From: Clostridium omnivorum
Lineage (GTDB): Bacteria > Bacillota > Clostridia > Clostridiales > Clostridiaceae
Assembly (NCBI RefSeq): GCF_026012015.1
Contig: NZ_BRXR01000001.1
Span: 3,063,501-3,127,500, forward strand
Reading direction: 5' to 3'
DNA length: 64,000 nt
The position numbers and the translations under genes are program-made. Positions 48,099 to 57,409 of the stretch are shown piece after piece (within the stretch, counting starts at the first letter, position 1; every line of letters begins with the position of its first letter). Under the pieces are notes generated by a model. The model ran no database searches. It saw only the letters and a list, made by a program, of their open reading frames with translations, and was not told the origin of the DNA.

Positions 48099-49904
48099 AT
48101 GAATATTTACAAGACCATGTATCATGCCAAAAAACCACAGGGAATCGAAAATCAAAGGGCATATATCGTTGGAGGAGGTATTGCTGGACTCGCAACTGCT
48201 GCGTTCCTCGTTGATGATGCTGGTATGCCTGGGGAAAACATCACTATTTTGGAACGCCACAGCGACGTGGGTGGATGCTGCGACGGTATCCGCGGTGAAT
48301 TCGGTTACCTTTGCCGTGCTGAACGTGAGCTGGAACAGTATATGGAGTGTATTTGGTACCTCTACAGTAAAATTCCTTCTCTAGAAAACCAGGGACGCAC
48401 CGTTCTTGACGACATCGTGGATTTCAATCGCGACGAGCCCATCCATTCAGAAGCCCGTGTACTAACGAAAAATGGAGAAATTTACGACAAGGTACATGAT
48501 TACAAGTTGGAACCACAGGACATGAAAACTATGATGCGTTTTATGGAACTGCCAGAATCAGAACTTGAGGATAAGGCTATTGAGGACTTCTTTGGTGAAT
48601 CCTTTTTCCACAGCAGCCTGTGGTTATGTTTTCACAGCTGCCTAGCCTTTAAAACCTATCATAGTGCTTTGGAATGTCGACGATATTTCCAGCGCTTTGC
48701 AATGGTGACCCGTAATGAATATTTGGAGGGGATTATTCACACAAAATACAACGAATATGATGCCATGATTAAGCCTCTTATGACCTGGTTAAGCCAGAAG
48801 GGTGTGAAGACTGCCTATGGCTGTGCAGTATACGATCTTGATATGGATGCAGCCTGCAACACGGTGAAAGCCATTCTTCTCAGACAAAATGGAAATAAAC
48901 AGGTCATAGAGGTTAGTGAGCGGGATCTAGTTTTTGTTACTAATGGTTCGCTAACAACAAACTGTGCTTTTGGGGATAATCACACTGTGGCCACAACCAA
49001 TCGTGATACAGAAGATCTCAGCCTATTCACGCTATGGCAGAATCTTGCTAAAAAAGATAGAAAATTTGGTAATCCAGATAAGTTCCTTGGAAAAATTGAT
49101 AAGACAAAGTGGATATCATTCTTCCCTACCATCAAGGGTTATCCACAGTTTGTAGAGAGACTTGAGAGGATTACAGGCAGTAAAGCAGGCACCGGCGGTG
49201 CCATTACCCTCAGGGATTCAAGCTGGGATATTTCCTTTGTACTCCATCACAAGCCATTCTTCCCTGATCAGGCGGAGGATGAAGATGTGCTTTGGGCAGA
49301 TGGTCTCTATGGTGAGCACATTGGTGACTATATTAAAAAACCTATGGCTGAGTGCACAGGTGATGAGATTATGACCGAGTTCCTGTATCAGCTCAATATG
49401 CTGGATATGAAAGACGAACTTCTCAAGCATACTTATGTATCCACCTGCATGATGCCCTATGTAACCTCACAGTTTATGCCGCGCAAAGTCTCTGACCGCC
49501 CGAAATGCGTGCCGGACGGCTGCACAAATCTAGGTTTTCTAGGACAGTTTGTTGAGGTCAAGGACGACGTTGTGTTTACAGTTGAAATGTCGGTACGTAC
49601 AGGTATGGAAGCAGTATACACACTGACTGGTCTTGAGAAGGATGTGCTAGAAGTATATCCTTCACGTTATGACATCCGTTATATGGTAGAACGTATCAAA
49701 CGATTTAAAGGCATTGAGGGGCCAATTACTGTGAATGATCTTCCAGCTATAAACCCACTAAAGATCAATGAAATGAAGAAAGCTCTAGTGTCAATGGTTA
49801 ACTCCATCCCTCCGTATTATTCAATGTATCTGGGACGTGACAAAACAGTACCGCTGAAGAAGTATGTTTTGCATCCAGAAGCACCAAAAACAGACAAATG
49901 GTAA
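48099..49904 (+). CDS. ohyA: Oleate hydratase (MCRA family)
   Basis: FAD-dependent enzyme adding water to the double bond of oleate to give 10-hydroxystearate, often linked to fatty-acid detoxification. The 601-residue protein has the dinucleotide site AYIVGGGIAGLATAAFLVDD, then DVGGCCDGI, FHSCLAFKTYHSALECRRY and the C-terminal GRDKTVPLKKYVLHPE. GAAGGGG supports the ATG at 48099 (34 codons inside the open frame). Arginine codons are often CGT/CGC and local G+C is near 45%, unlike the AGA-rich neighbours, so horizontal acquisition is likely. Divergent from a TetR gene. Confidence 0.93.
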   Translation: MNIYKTMYHAKKPQGIENQRAYIVGGGIAGLATAAFLVDDAGMPGENITILERHSDVGGCCDGIRGEFGYLCRAERELEQYMECIWYLYSKIPSLENQGRTVLDDIVDFNRDEPIHSEARVLTKNGEIYDKVHDYKLEPQDMKTMMRFMELPESELEDKAIEDFFGESFFHSSLWLCFHSCLAFKTYHSALECRRYFQRFAMVTRNEYLEGIIHTKYNEYDAMIKPLMTWLSQKGVKTAYGCAVYDLDMDAACNTVKAILLRQNGNKQVIEVSERDLVFVTNGSLTTNCAFGDNHTVATTNRDTEDLSLFTLWQNLAKKDRKFGNPDKFLGKIDKTKWISFFPTIKGYPQFVERLERITGSKAGTGGAITLRDSSWDISFVLHHKPFFPDQAEDEDVLWADGLYGEHIGDYIKKPMAECTGDEIMTEFLYQLNMLDMKDELLKHTYVSTCMMPYVTSQFMPRKVSDRPKCVPDGCTNLGFLGQFVEVKDDVVFTVEMSVRTGMEAVYTLTGLEKDVLEVYPSRYDIRYMVERIKRFKGIEGPITVNDLPAINPLKINEMKKALVSMVNSIPPYYSMYLGRDKTVPLKKYVLHPEAPKTDKW

Positions 49905-49914
49905 AAGCTTAAGG

Positions 49915-49948
49915 CGGAACCCGACAGGGTTCCGTTTACTTATCTTTC
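49915..49948 (+). terminator. Terminator after ohyA
   Basis: CGGAACCC (49915-49922) pairs with GGGTTCCG (49927-49934) over GACA, then TTTACTTATCTTTCTTTTTT. It abuts the convergent XRE gene end. Confidence 0.85.
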
Positions 49949-50382
49949 TTTTTTGACATTTTATATTTTTGATAAAGGATATCTTTTAAAACCAAAACAG
50001 TATCCTGATCATTGAAATCAAATTCCTTTTTAAACTCATCATATAAATTTGATATTTTTTCTGAGTAGTTATTTATTCCTTGAATACTTTGATATGAAGC
50101 TAAGATAGGATATTTTTTACTCCATGCACTGGTCCAGTCGATTTCATCAACTATCATTTCAATACTAGTAACATCACCACTAATATCACTTCCACTTATA
50201 AGGTAATCATAGCTAACATTGTATAGCTGACTTAATAATTTTGCTTTTATCAGTTCAGGAACAGTTTGATTTGTTTCCCATTTACTTATTGTTTGTCTTG
50301 ATACACCTAATTTTTCTGCAACTTCTTCTTGGGATAAACCAGACTTTTTGCGTAAGGATATTAATTTATCACCTAATGCCAT
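49936..50382 (-). CDS. XRE family transcriptional regulator
   Basis: A 148-residue regulator with an N-terminal Cro/CI helix-turn-helix (LGDKLISLRKKSGLSQEEVA, then KLGVSRQTISKWE) and a longer acidic C-terminal half of unknown fold (about 75-148), ending in Lys-rich KMSKKKDK. The ATG at 50382 is preceded by GGTGA; the GTG at 50391 overlaps it. It is divergent from a small alarmone synthetase gene, with GTTAAC-containing palindromes between them that may be its operators. Confidence 0.82.
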   Translation of the reverse strand: MALGDKLISLRKKSGLSQEEVAEKLGVSRQTISKWETNQTVPELIKAKLLSQLYNVSYDYLISGSDISGDVTSIEMIVDEIDWTSAWSKKYPILASYQSIQGINNYSEKISNLYDEFKKEFDFNDQDTVLVLKDILYQKYKMSKKKDK

Positions 50383-50407
50383 AATAGTCACCAGCCTTTA
50401 TATTATT

Positions 50408-50419
50408 CAAGTTAACTTG
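50408..50419. promoter_or_regulatory. Palindrome upstream of the XRE gene
   Basis: CAAGTTAACTTG, a perfect 12-base palindrome 26 bases before the XRE start. It shares the GTTAAC core with the larger repeat at 50471-50496. Confidence 0.5.
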
Positions 50420-50470
50420 TAAATATAGTATACTAAATATATATATTGGATACTATCAAGCAAAAGTGGA

Positions 50471-50496
50471 AGAATGTCAACTAAAGTTAACATTCT
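50471..50496. promoter_or_regulatory. Imperfect inverted repeat in the XRE/alarmone synthetase gap
   Basis: AGAATGTCAAC-TAAA-GTTAACATTCT has 10 of 11 arm positions complementary. There is no T-run, so an operator is more likely than a terminator. Confidence 0.5.
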
Positions 50497-50699
50497 AATA
50501 TTATTTCATATATAAAATGCTAAAGACTGTGAATTTAACAAATAGTTTAACTTTAGTTTTAAAATGTTTAATAATTAGTTTGTATAATTTTATTGTGGGA
50601 TTGTTTTGTATTGGAGACATGCTTGTATTATTTCAAAGGTTTAAAATATATGAAGTAGAGTTATCTTTTATTAGGTATAAGTTAAAGGAGAAAAAACAA

Positions 50700-51428
50700 A
50701 TGGAAGTAAATACTACAATGGATGTAGAACAGTTAAAAGGTTTAAGGACAGAATTGACTAGATTTATGATGAACTATAAGTTTGGATTAGATGAAGTCAG
50801 TACAAAGGTTAACATTTTAAAACAGGAATTTGAACGTATACATGAATATAACCCAATTGAGCACGTTGAATCTAGGATAAAGTCACCACAAAGTATTATG
50901 AATAAGATTTATAGAAAGGGATATGAATTTTCATTACCTTCAATAAAAGAAAATATTCAGGACATAACTGGTATTCGTATAGTATGCTCATTTATTTCAG
51001 ATATTTATAAATTAAGTGACATGCTGACAAACCAGGATGACATTACCGTAATTAAATACAAGGACTACATAAAAAATCCTAAGTCTAATGGATATAAAAG
51101 CTTACACTTAGTATTACAGGTTCCTGTTTTTATGTCAGATAGGGTTGAGAATGTGTGTGTGGAAGTCCAAATTCGTACCATTGCAATGGATTTTTGGGCA
51201 AGCCTAGAACATAAGATTTTCTATAAATATGATAAAAAAGTTCCACAAAGACTGCTAGATGAACTTAAAAATGCTGCAGAATCAGCTGCAGAACTAGACA
51301 GTAAAATGGAGAATATAAGTATTCAGATGAACAAGTTTAAAAAAGCAGCTATTTCTACCGACGAGATAAAAAAAATATCTATTAATAATGAAGAGTTTTA
51401 TTTTCCTGAAGAATTTTGGCAGATATAA
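50700..51428 (+). CDS. Small alarmone synthetase (RelQ/RelP, YjbM/YwaC type)
   Basis: Single-domain (p)ppGpp synthetase of 242 residues that transfers pyrophosphate from ATP to GTP or GDP. It shows RIKSPQSIMNKIYRKG, the DITGIRIVCSF strand, SNGYKSLHLVL, and VCVEVQIRTIAMDFWASLEHKIFYK, which holds the synthetase glutamate. It lacks the HD hydrolase, TGS and ACT domains of long Rel proteins. AAAGGAG points to the ATG at 50700; the open frame back to 50517 is leader. It is divergent from the XRE gene. Confidence 0.9.
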   Translation: MEVNTTMDVEQLKGLRTELTRFMMNYKFGLDEVSTKVNILKQEFERIHEYNPIEHVESRIKSPQSIMNKIYRKGYEFSLPSIKENIQDITGIRIVCSFISDIYKLSDMLTNQDDITVIKYKDYIKNPKSNGYKSLHLVLQVPVFMSDRVENVCVEVQIRTIAMDFWASLEHKIFYKYDKKVPQRLLDELKNAAESAAELDSKMENISIQMNKFKKAAISTDEIKKISINNEEFYFPEEFWQI

Positions 51429-51448
51429 ATAAAGATATAAAAACAAAG

Positions 51449-51491
51449 AACTCAGGCAGCTAAATAGATAGCATTGCCTGAGTTTATTTTA
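51449..51491 (+). terminator. Terminator after the alarmone synthetase gene
   Basis: AACTCAGGCA (51449-51458) pairs with TGCCTGAGTT (51475-51484), with an inner GCTA/TAGC stem, then TATTTTAG. Confidence 0.88.
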
Positions 51492-51560
51492 GTAGGAGTT
51501 TTCACATTTATATTTCAAAAGGTCATGGGGTAAAAGAGAGGTATAACACTATAAGTATGT

Positions 51561-51746
51561 CTATTTGGCAAATTGTTTCATATAGGCTACAATTAAGTCG
51601 TCTAAATATTGACTCACTGCTAGTCTTTCTTCACTATTTTTGATTTCTTCTGTGGTAATACAGAGTTCATCCAGAATTTCTCGTATTTCGTTTATAGATT
51701 TTTTTAGACTTTCTATATCAAGTGAATCTATGTATATATTACCCAT
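51561..51746 (-). CDS. Spo0E-like sporulation phosphatase
   Basis: A 61-residue protein with the Spo0E family motif SQYLDDLIVAYMK at its C-terminus (SxxLDxLI) and two predicted helices. Family members remove phosphate from Spo0A~P or bind sporulation regulators, and so delay sporulation. GAGGAGGGG lies five bases upstream of the ATG at 51746; the frame is open to 51776. It precedes no other gene closely; 118 bases separate it from the end of the GGDEF gene on the same strand. Confidence 0.85.
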   Translation of the reverse strand: MGNIYIDSLDIESLKKSINEIREILDELCITTEEIKNSEERLAVSQYLDDLIVAYMKQFAK

Positions 51747-51864
51747 AATTCCCCTCCTCAATTTCTCATGAAACAAAAATAATTATTATTTACTCAGTTA
51801 TCATTGTTATTTATAATGTACTAAGTATCGCTAATATATTAGTGTATATAAAGCAAAACTACTA

Positions 51865-52746
51865 TTACCCAATTGTTTTATTTCTTCCTAATAACTTTGC
51901 TCTAAGTAAGTTTTTACTAACATTATTTATGAATTCCTTTGCATCCATCTTGCTGTTATCAATACTATACACTCCAAAGCTGGCAGTAACTTTAATATCT
52001 GTATCATGGCATTTAAAACTTTCGTTTTCTAGGGAAATCCTTAAATTCTCAGCTAAGTTATAGGCTTTATCTAAGTCGGTGTTATTCAGTACTATTAAGA
52101 ACTCTTCGCCGCCATATCTTGCAGCCCAATGATTATTATTTAAATGTTTTGTAGCAAGAGTTGAAAAGTCCTTTAAAATGCTATCTCCAATTGGATATCC
52201 ATGATCTGTATTTATTTTTTCTAAATGATCAATATCGGCCATAATAATGGAAAGTGGCTTTCCGCTGGAAAATGCGTTGTTTATATCTACAGGAAGGCGT
52301 TCATTAATGTAGGATTTATTATAAATGCCAGTGAACTCATCTATTACTATTTTTTCATTTAATTTATTTATTAATGAATCTATTTGTTTTCTATAACTTT
52401 CTCTTATAGTAGTTGAAGAAGATTTTGTAATATCTTTTATCAATTCTAAAACTAATTTTTTAGAGTTGTAATTAATTGGAAGTGCAATAACAGAATAGAT
52501 AGTATTAGAATCAACTGCTTCTTCTATTTTTATAAAGGAAGTATTCTCTATGTATGACCGCATAGCAATACAATTATTGCAAAAGGTCTTTCGGTTTAGA
52601 ATACTGTAACATGGTTTGTCCATTGTTGCGCCATGGTCAACAACAATACACTTATTAATTGGATCTACAATTCTTAAGATATCATATATACCTTTCAAGC
52701 TAGATAGGCTAGCAGTGAGTTCATGTAAGTTATCCAATGATTCCAC
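51865..52746 (-). CDS. GGDEF diguanylate cyclase with Cys-rich sensory domain
   Basis: A 293-residue soluble protein. The N-terminal PAS-like domain has a His/Cys set (Cys33, His38, Cys46, Cys56, Cys59, with CYSILNRKTFCNNC), a pattern seen before GGDEF domains and suggestive of metal or redox sensing. The C-terminal GGDEF domain is complete: DEFTGIYNKSYI, MADIDHLEKINTDHGY and RYGGEEF (GGEEF at 212-216). The inhibitory RxxD site is missing. It should make c-di-GMP. GTG at 52746 is very close to AAGGAG; TTG at 52737 is an alternative start. Confidence 0.85.
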   Translation of the reverse strand: MESLDNLHELTASLSSLKGIYDILRIVDPINKCIVVDHGATMDKPCYSILNRKTFCNNCIAMRSYIENTSFIKIEEAVDSNTIYSVIALPINYNSKKLVLELIKDITKSSSTTIRESYRKQIDSLINKLNEKIVIDEFTGIYNKSYINERLPVDINNAFSSGKPLSIIMADIDHLEKINTDHGYPIGDSILKDFSTLATKHLNNNHWAARYGGEEFLIVLNNTDLDKAYNLAENLRISLENESFKCHDTDIKVTASFGVYSIDNSKMDAKEFINNVSKNLLRAKLLGRNKTIG

Positions 52747-52784
52747 TCTCCTTTTTATTTTTAATGCCTTTCAAGAAAATAAAG

Positions 52785-52830
52785 TGTATTTATATGCAAC
52801 ATAATTTGGAAACAATGTATTTATATGCAA
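52785..52830. repeat. Two direct repeats upstream of the GGDEF gene
   Basis: TGTATTTATATGCAA occurs exactly at 52785-52799 and 52816-52830, 31 bases apart (about three helical turns). They lie 40-85 bases before the GGDEF start and may be activator or repressor sites. Confidence 0.6.
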
Positions 52831-53150
52831 TATGGTATATTATTATTATATAATATATTACCAAATATTACAAGGAATTTATAAAATATTCACAATATTC
52901 GTTAAATTATAATAATGCATTTTCAAAGGGTGGATTTTATAGTTTAATGTATTAGATAAATAAAAATGCTAAACAATATAAATGGTGAGAATAATATGAA
53001 ACTTATGATGATTTAGTTTTTGTAATAAGTTACAAAAGGATTTTCAAAACTTGATTTATTCTATTAAATAGTCTAAAATTGCAGGTAGTGGAAAAATTTA
53101 TTTCATTTTTAATAGTTTATTAAAATATTTTATAGATTTTAAAATATTAG
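52831..53150. other. AT-rich gap upstream of pgi
   Basis: No credible ORF or RNA. It contains long A/T runs and several possible -10 hexamers (for example TATAAT in 52850-52857). The pgi promoter is probably here. Confidence 0.4.
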
Positions 53151-53163
53151 GAGGTAAATAAGG

Positions 53164-54513
53164 ATGGCTAAGGCTCTAAGTTTAGACTTATCAAAAACTA
53201 CACCGTTTTTAAAAGAACATGAAATTAAATATTTTCAACCAATGATTTCAGAGGCTCACAAAATGCTTCATGAAAAAACTGGTGCAGGAAGCGATTTTTT
53301 AGGATGGGTGGATCTTCCTGTAGCATATGATAAAGATGAATTTGCAAGAATAAAAAAAGCTGCTGAAAAAATTCAAGGGGATTCAGAGGCACTTATAGTA
53401 ATAGGAATAGGCGGCTCATACCTTGGTGCAAGAGCAGCAATTGAAATGCTTTCTCACAGCTTTTACAACACATTGCCTAAAGGTAAGAGAAAGACTCCAG
53501 CAATATTCTATGTTGGAAACAATATAAGCTCTACTTATATGACAGATTTATTAGAAGCAATAGAAGGAATGGATATATCAGTTAATGTTATATCAAAATC
53601 AGGAACCACTACAGAGCCTGCTATAGCTTTTAGAATATTTAAAGATTATATGGAAAAGAAGTATGGAAAAGAGGGCGCTAAAAGCAGAATTTATGCTACT
53701 ACAGATAAAGCAAGAGGAGCATTAAAATCTTTAGCTGATTCAGAAGGCTATGAAACCTTCGTCATTCCAGATGATGTTGGAGGTAGATATTCCGTTCTAA
53801 CAGCAGTAGGACTTCTTCCTATAGCAGCAGCAGGAATAAATATAGATGAGATGATGCAGGGAGCTGCAGACGCAAGAGAGGCATATAGTGCTGAGGATAT
53901 GAGCAAAAATGATGCTTACAAATATGCAGCTGCTAGAAATGCTCTTCTTAGAAAAGGAAAGGTTACAGAAATACTAGTTAATTACGAACCTGCTATTCAT
54001 TATTTTGGTGAGTGGTGGAAACAACTTTATGGAGAAAGCGAAGGAAAAGATCATAAGGGTATTTTCCCAGCGGCAGTAGATTTTTCTACAGACCTTCATT
54101 CAATGGGACAATACATTCAAGAAGGTTTAAGAAATATATTTGAAACAGTTATAAATGTTGAAACTCCAAGAAAGAGCATAACAATTGAAAAAAGCGCTGA
54201 AAATATAGATGGGTTAAACTTTCTTGCAGGTCAGACCATGGATTTTGTAAATAAAAAGGCCTTTCAAGGTACTGTTCTAGCTCATAATGATGGAGAAGTT
54301 CCAAATATAATAATTAATGTTCCAGAACTAACTCCATATAACTTTGGATATGCAGTTTATTTCTTTGAAAAAGCGTGTGGAATCAGTGGATATTTAAATG
54401 GAGTAAATCCTTTCGACCAACCAGGGGTTGAAGCATATAAAAAGAATATGTTTGCACTTTTGGGAAAGCCTGGCTTTGAAGAAATGAAGGCTGAACTAGA
54501 AAAGAGACTATAA
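53164..54513 (+). CDS. pgi: Glucose-6-phosphate isomerase
   Basis: Interconverts glucose-6-phosphate and fructose-6-phosphate in glycolysis. The 449-residue protein is the shorter Gram-positive form. Both SIS domains and active-site segments are visible: [49 protein letters not shown], and the [18 protein letters not shown] signature. AGGAGG precedes the ATG. A YaiI/YqxD-type gene follows three bases after the stop and is presumably cotranscribed. Confidence 0.97.
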   Translation: MAKALSLDLSKTTPFLKEHEIKYFQPMISEAHKMLHEKTGAGSDFLGWVDLPVAYDKDEFARIKKAAEKIQGDSEALIVIGIGGSYLGARAAIEMLSHSFYNTLPKGKRKTPAIFYVGNNISSTYMTDLLEAIEGMDISVNVISKSGTTTEPAIAFRIFKDYMEKKYGKEGAKSRIYATTDKARGALKSLADSEGYETFVIPDDVGGRYSVLTAVGLLPIAAAGINIDEMMQGAADAREAYSAEDMSKNDAYKYAAARNALLRKGKVTEILVNYEPAIHYFGEWWKQLYGESEGKDHKGIFPAAVDFSTDLHSMGQYIQEGLRNIFETVINVETPRKSITIEKSAENIDGLNFLAGQTMDFVNKKAFQGTVLAHNDGEVPNIIINVPELTPYNFGYAVYFFEKACGISGYLNGVNPFDQPGVEAYKKNMFALLGKPGFEEMKAELEKRL

Positions 54514-54516
54514 TAG

Positions 54517-54957
54517 ATGAGAATTATAGTTGATGCAGATGCCTGCCCGGGCAGGCAGATTATTGAGGATTTAGGTAAAGAATATGGTTTGGAAGTAATA
54601 ATGTACTGTGATATAAACCATGCTTTATTTAGTGATTACAGCTCAATAAGATATATGGACAGTGGCTTTCAAAGTGTAGATATGGCTATTGCAAATGAAG
54701 CTAGAGTAAATGACATTGTAGTAACTCAAGACTTTGGAGTTGCTGCTATGGTACTTGGTAAAAAAGCTCATGCTATTGGCCCAAAGGGTTTTGTATACAC
54801 TAATGAGAATATAGATAAACTTCTTTTTGAAAGACATATTGCCCAAAAGATAAGAAGAAGCGGAGGTAAAACCTCAAATCCCAAAAAAAGAACAAGAGAA
54901 GACGATGAAAGATTGCATAAAAATTTAGAAAAATTAATAGTATGTAATAAGAAATAG
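54517..54957 (+). CDS. YaiI/YqxD family protein (DUF188)
   Basis: A 146-residue protein with the family's nuclease-like PIN fold features: IIVDADACPGRQIIEDL at the start, GFQSVDMAIANEARVNDIVVTQDFGVAAMVLGKKAHAIGPKGFVY in the middle (conserved Asp residues) and a basic tail (GKTSNPKKRTREDDERLHKNLEKL). Function is unproved. It has no separate ribosome site of note and begins three bases after pgi, indicating coupled translation. Confidence 0.88.
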   Translation: MRIIVDADACPGRQIIEDLGKEYGLEVIMYCDINHALFSDYSSIRYMDSGFQSVDMAIANEARVNDIVVTQDFGVAAMVLGKKAHAIGPKGFVYTNENIDKLLFERHIAQKIRRSGGKTSNPKKRTREDDERLHKNLEKLIVCNKK

Positions 54958-54997
54958 CATTACTATAATTTGACTTAAAATAGGCCAATATTAATTT

Positions 54998-55033
54998 AAG
55001 GCATAGAGCGGCAATGGCTCTATGCCTTTTTGT
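54998..55033. terminator. Convergent terminator (YqxD-like / pulA)
   Basis: AAGGCATAGAGC (54998-55009) pairs perfectly with GCTCTATGCCTT (55017-55028), then TTTTTG. The A-rich left side also allows minus-strand use. Confidence 0.9.
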
Positions 55034-55066
55034 CAGTAATTATAATAATGATACTTATAATTTATT

Positions 55067-57199
55067 TTAATTGTGAAATAAATTAAAGCTTAAGCCTTCA
55101 ACTTCTACTGAATCAGTTTCTAAAATCCTTAATGTTTCAGTGCCGGCAATATATTTATCAGATGTTACATTCCACTTAGCAAATGGAATATTTAACTTAA
55201 CATTGTTTTTATTTGCATTAAAAATGACCAAAATATTATCCCATGAATCATTGTTTGCATAGCCACTTAAGGTGAAGGCAATAACATTATTAGGAACATT
55301 TTCAATAAAGCTCAGGTGAGCTTTCACACCTTCAGTATTAGGAAGCCTAAAGGCAGGATGTTGTTTTCTTATGTTAATGAGACCTTTATAATAGTTAAAT
55401 ACGTCATAAAACTCAGCTTTTCTAAGCCAATTTATATTATTTATTTCATCAGGACTATTATAGCTATTTTCAATTCCGTTCTTTGTTCTGCAAAACTCCA
55501 CTCCAGAGTGAAGAAAGGGAATACCTTGGCTCATTAGCACAACTGCATTTGCTAGTTTATGCATGGATTTTTTATCCTCAAAATTATCCTGTGGATTACT
55601 ACACTGAAGCTTATCCCATAAAGTATTGTTATCATGAGCAGACACATAATTCACTGATTGTGAAGGAGTAATGAATAAGCCTTTATATTTTTCACTATAA
55701 TTTATAAAACCAGTAATACATTTTTTTATTGTTTGTTCTTGCCCTTGTTTTCCGCTAATAAAGCCCTTATCCTCCTTTGAAAAAACACTTCCTTTTACTC
55801 CATCTCTTATACTATCATTAAAATGTCCAATGGAAGGGAACTTATATGAATTAAACATATTGGCTTTTAGGTCCTCTGAAAGCTCAGTATTCATATACCA
55901 GCCTTCACCGTAGAGCATTAAAGGCCTCCTCAAGCTGTTGAGAGCTTCTCTAATTTTATTCATTGAATTCACATCTAAAAGCCCCATTAAATCAAAGCGA
56001 AGTCCATCAAGATTATATTCATTAACCCAATATAGCGCTGAATCAACTATAAATTTTGCTGCCATAGGCTGTTCAGAGGCTATATCATTGCCGCAGCCAC
56101 TTCCATCTGAACGTTTACCAGAATTATCGTATCTAAAATAGTATCCAGGAAATATTTTTTCAAAGCTATTTTCAGTATTGTGATAAACATGATTATATAC
56201 CATGTCCATTACTACACATAATCCATTTTTATGAAGGGTTTTTATTAGTTCTTTTAATTCATAAATTCTACAGGTTGGGTTATAAGGATTAGTGCTGTAG
56301 CTTCCTTCTGGTGCATTAAGATTCTGAGGATCATAGCCCCAGTTATATTTTTCAGGATTTTTTTCATCTACACTCATATAACTGAAGTCAAAAATAGGCA
56401 TCAGTTGAACATGGGTTATGCCCAATTCTTTAATGTGATTGAGTCCAGTGGATAAGCCATCTGGAGAAAAAGTATTCTCCTCAGCTAAACCTAAATATTT
56501 ACCTTTATTTTTTACTCCACTAGTCTTACTGCCAGTTATATCGCGTATACTTACTTCATAGAGTATAGCATCGGTATAGTTTTTTATCTTTGGAGCAGGA
56601 GTATTATAAAAATCGACTGGAGTAGTTTCGTCCATATCAATAATTGCAGCTCTTAAGCCGTTAATACCAACTGCTTTAGCATAAGGATCAACTGCTTCAT
56701 ATTTTTCATTTAATATAACTATTTTATAAGTATAATAGAACCCTTTTAAATCCCCCTGTACCGATACATCCCACAAGCCATTATTATCGTTCATCTCAAT
56801 TGCTCTAGGAGCTTCGAGGTCATCACCAGTAGAATATAAAAGCAAGGTTATGGAAGATGCAGGTGGAGACCAAACTTTAAAAGTTGTATAATTTTTATAA
56901 TAGAAGCAGCCTAAAGCTTCATTAGTGAAATATTTGTTGTTGAATTCTTGGCTTTTGTATAATTGCAAGTAACTGCATATAGATGGGTTACCATCATAAA
57001 GAAGAGTACAAGGGTTCTTAATATTTATATTACGTTCTGTTTCTAATAAGATAGAGTCTTCTGTAATAGAATAATTTTTTACAGGAAGTGAGTTAGTGCC
57101 GTTAAGTACAGTTAATTTTTCTATGGCAAAGTCCGGCAGACTGATTACTTTAATTTTTATACTATTAAAATTAATAATATTTGCTTGTAGTATAAACAT
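55067..57199 (-). CDS. pulA: Type I pullulanase
   Basis: Debranching enzyme cleaving alpha-1,6 links of glycogen, pullulan or limit dextrins. The 710-residue protein has an N-terminal beta domain, a CBM48-like domain (about 95-185), the type I signature YNWGYDPQNLNAP (285-297) and the GH13 barrel with nucleophile Asp403 in RFDLMG, acid Glu432 in YGEGW and the HDNNTLWD motif. It has no signal peptide, so intracellular glycogen or imported maltodextrin is the expected substrate. AGGAGGG precedes the ATG. Located near pgi but transcribed towards it. Confidence 0.94.
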   Translation of the reverse strand: MFILQANIINFNSIKIKVISLPDFAIEKLTVLNGTNSLPVKNYSITEDSILLETERNINIKNPCTLLYDGNPSICSYLQLYKSQEFNNKYFTNEALGCFYYKNYTTFKVWSPPASSITLLLYSTGDDLEAPRAIEMNDNNGLWDVSVQGDLKGFYYTYKIVILNEKYEAVDPYAKAVGINGLRAAIIDMDETTPVDFYNTPAPKIKNYTDAILYEVSIRDITGSKTSGVKNKGKYLGLAEENTFSPDGLSTGLNHIKELGITHVQLMPIFDFSYMSVDEKNPEKYNWGYDPQNLNAPEGSYSTNPYNPTCRIYELKELIKTLHKNGLCVVMDMVYNHVYHNTENSFEKIFPGYYFRYDNSGKRSDGSGCGNDIASEQPMAAKFIVDSALYWVNEYNLDGLRFDLMGLLDVNSMNKIREALNSLRRPLMLYGEGWYMNTELSEDLKANMFNSYKFPSIGHFNDSIRDGVKGSVFSKEDKGFISGKQGQEQTIKKCITGFINYSEKYKGLFITPSQSVNYVSAHDNNTLWDKLQCSNPQDNFEDKKSMHKLANAVVLMSQGIPFLHSGVEFCRTKNGIENSYNSPDEINNINWLRKAEFYDVFNYYKGLINIRKQHPAFRLPNTEGVKAHLSFIENVPNNVIAFTLSGYANNDSWDNILVIFNANKNNVKLNIPFAKWNVTSDKYIAGTETLRILETDSVEVEGLSFNLFHN

Positions 57200-57409
57200 G
57201 TTACCCTCCTATCAGATAATTTATATCAACTATAAACTGTTATGTTTATAATATCTTTTTTAGCTTACATTTCAAATTATACCATTTTTCTATATGCTGT
57301 ATTATTATATTATGAATTTTAAGAATAAAATGCAAATATGGCTATAACAGAATATGGAATTGTAGTATAATATAATCTAAGGCATATTATAAACAGGGGA
57401 TGAGTAGTA

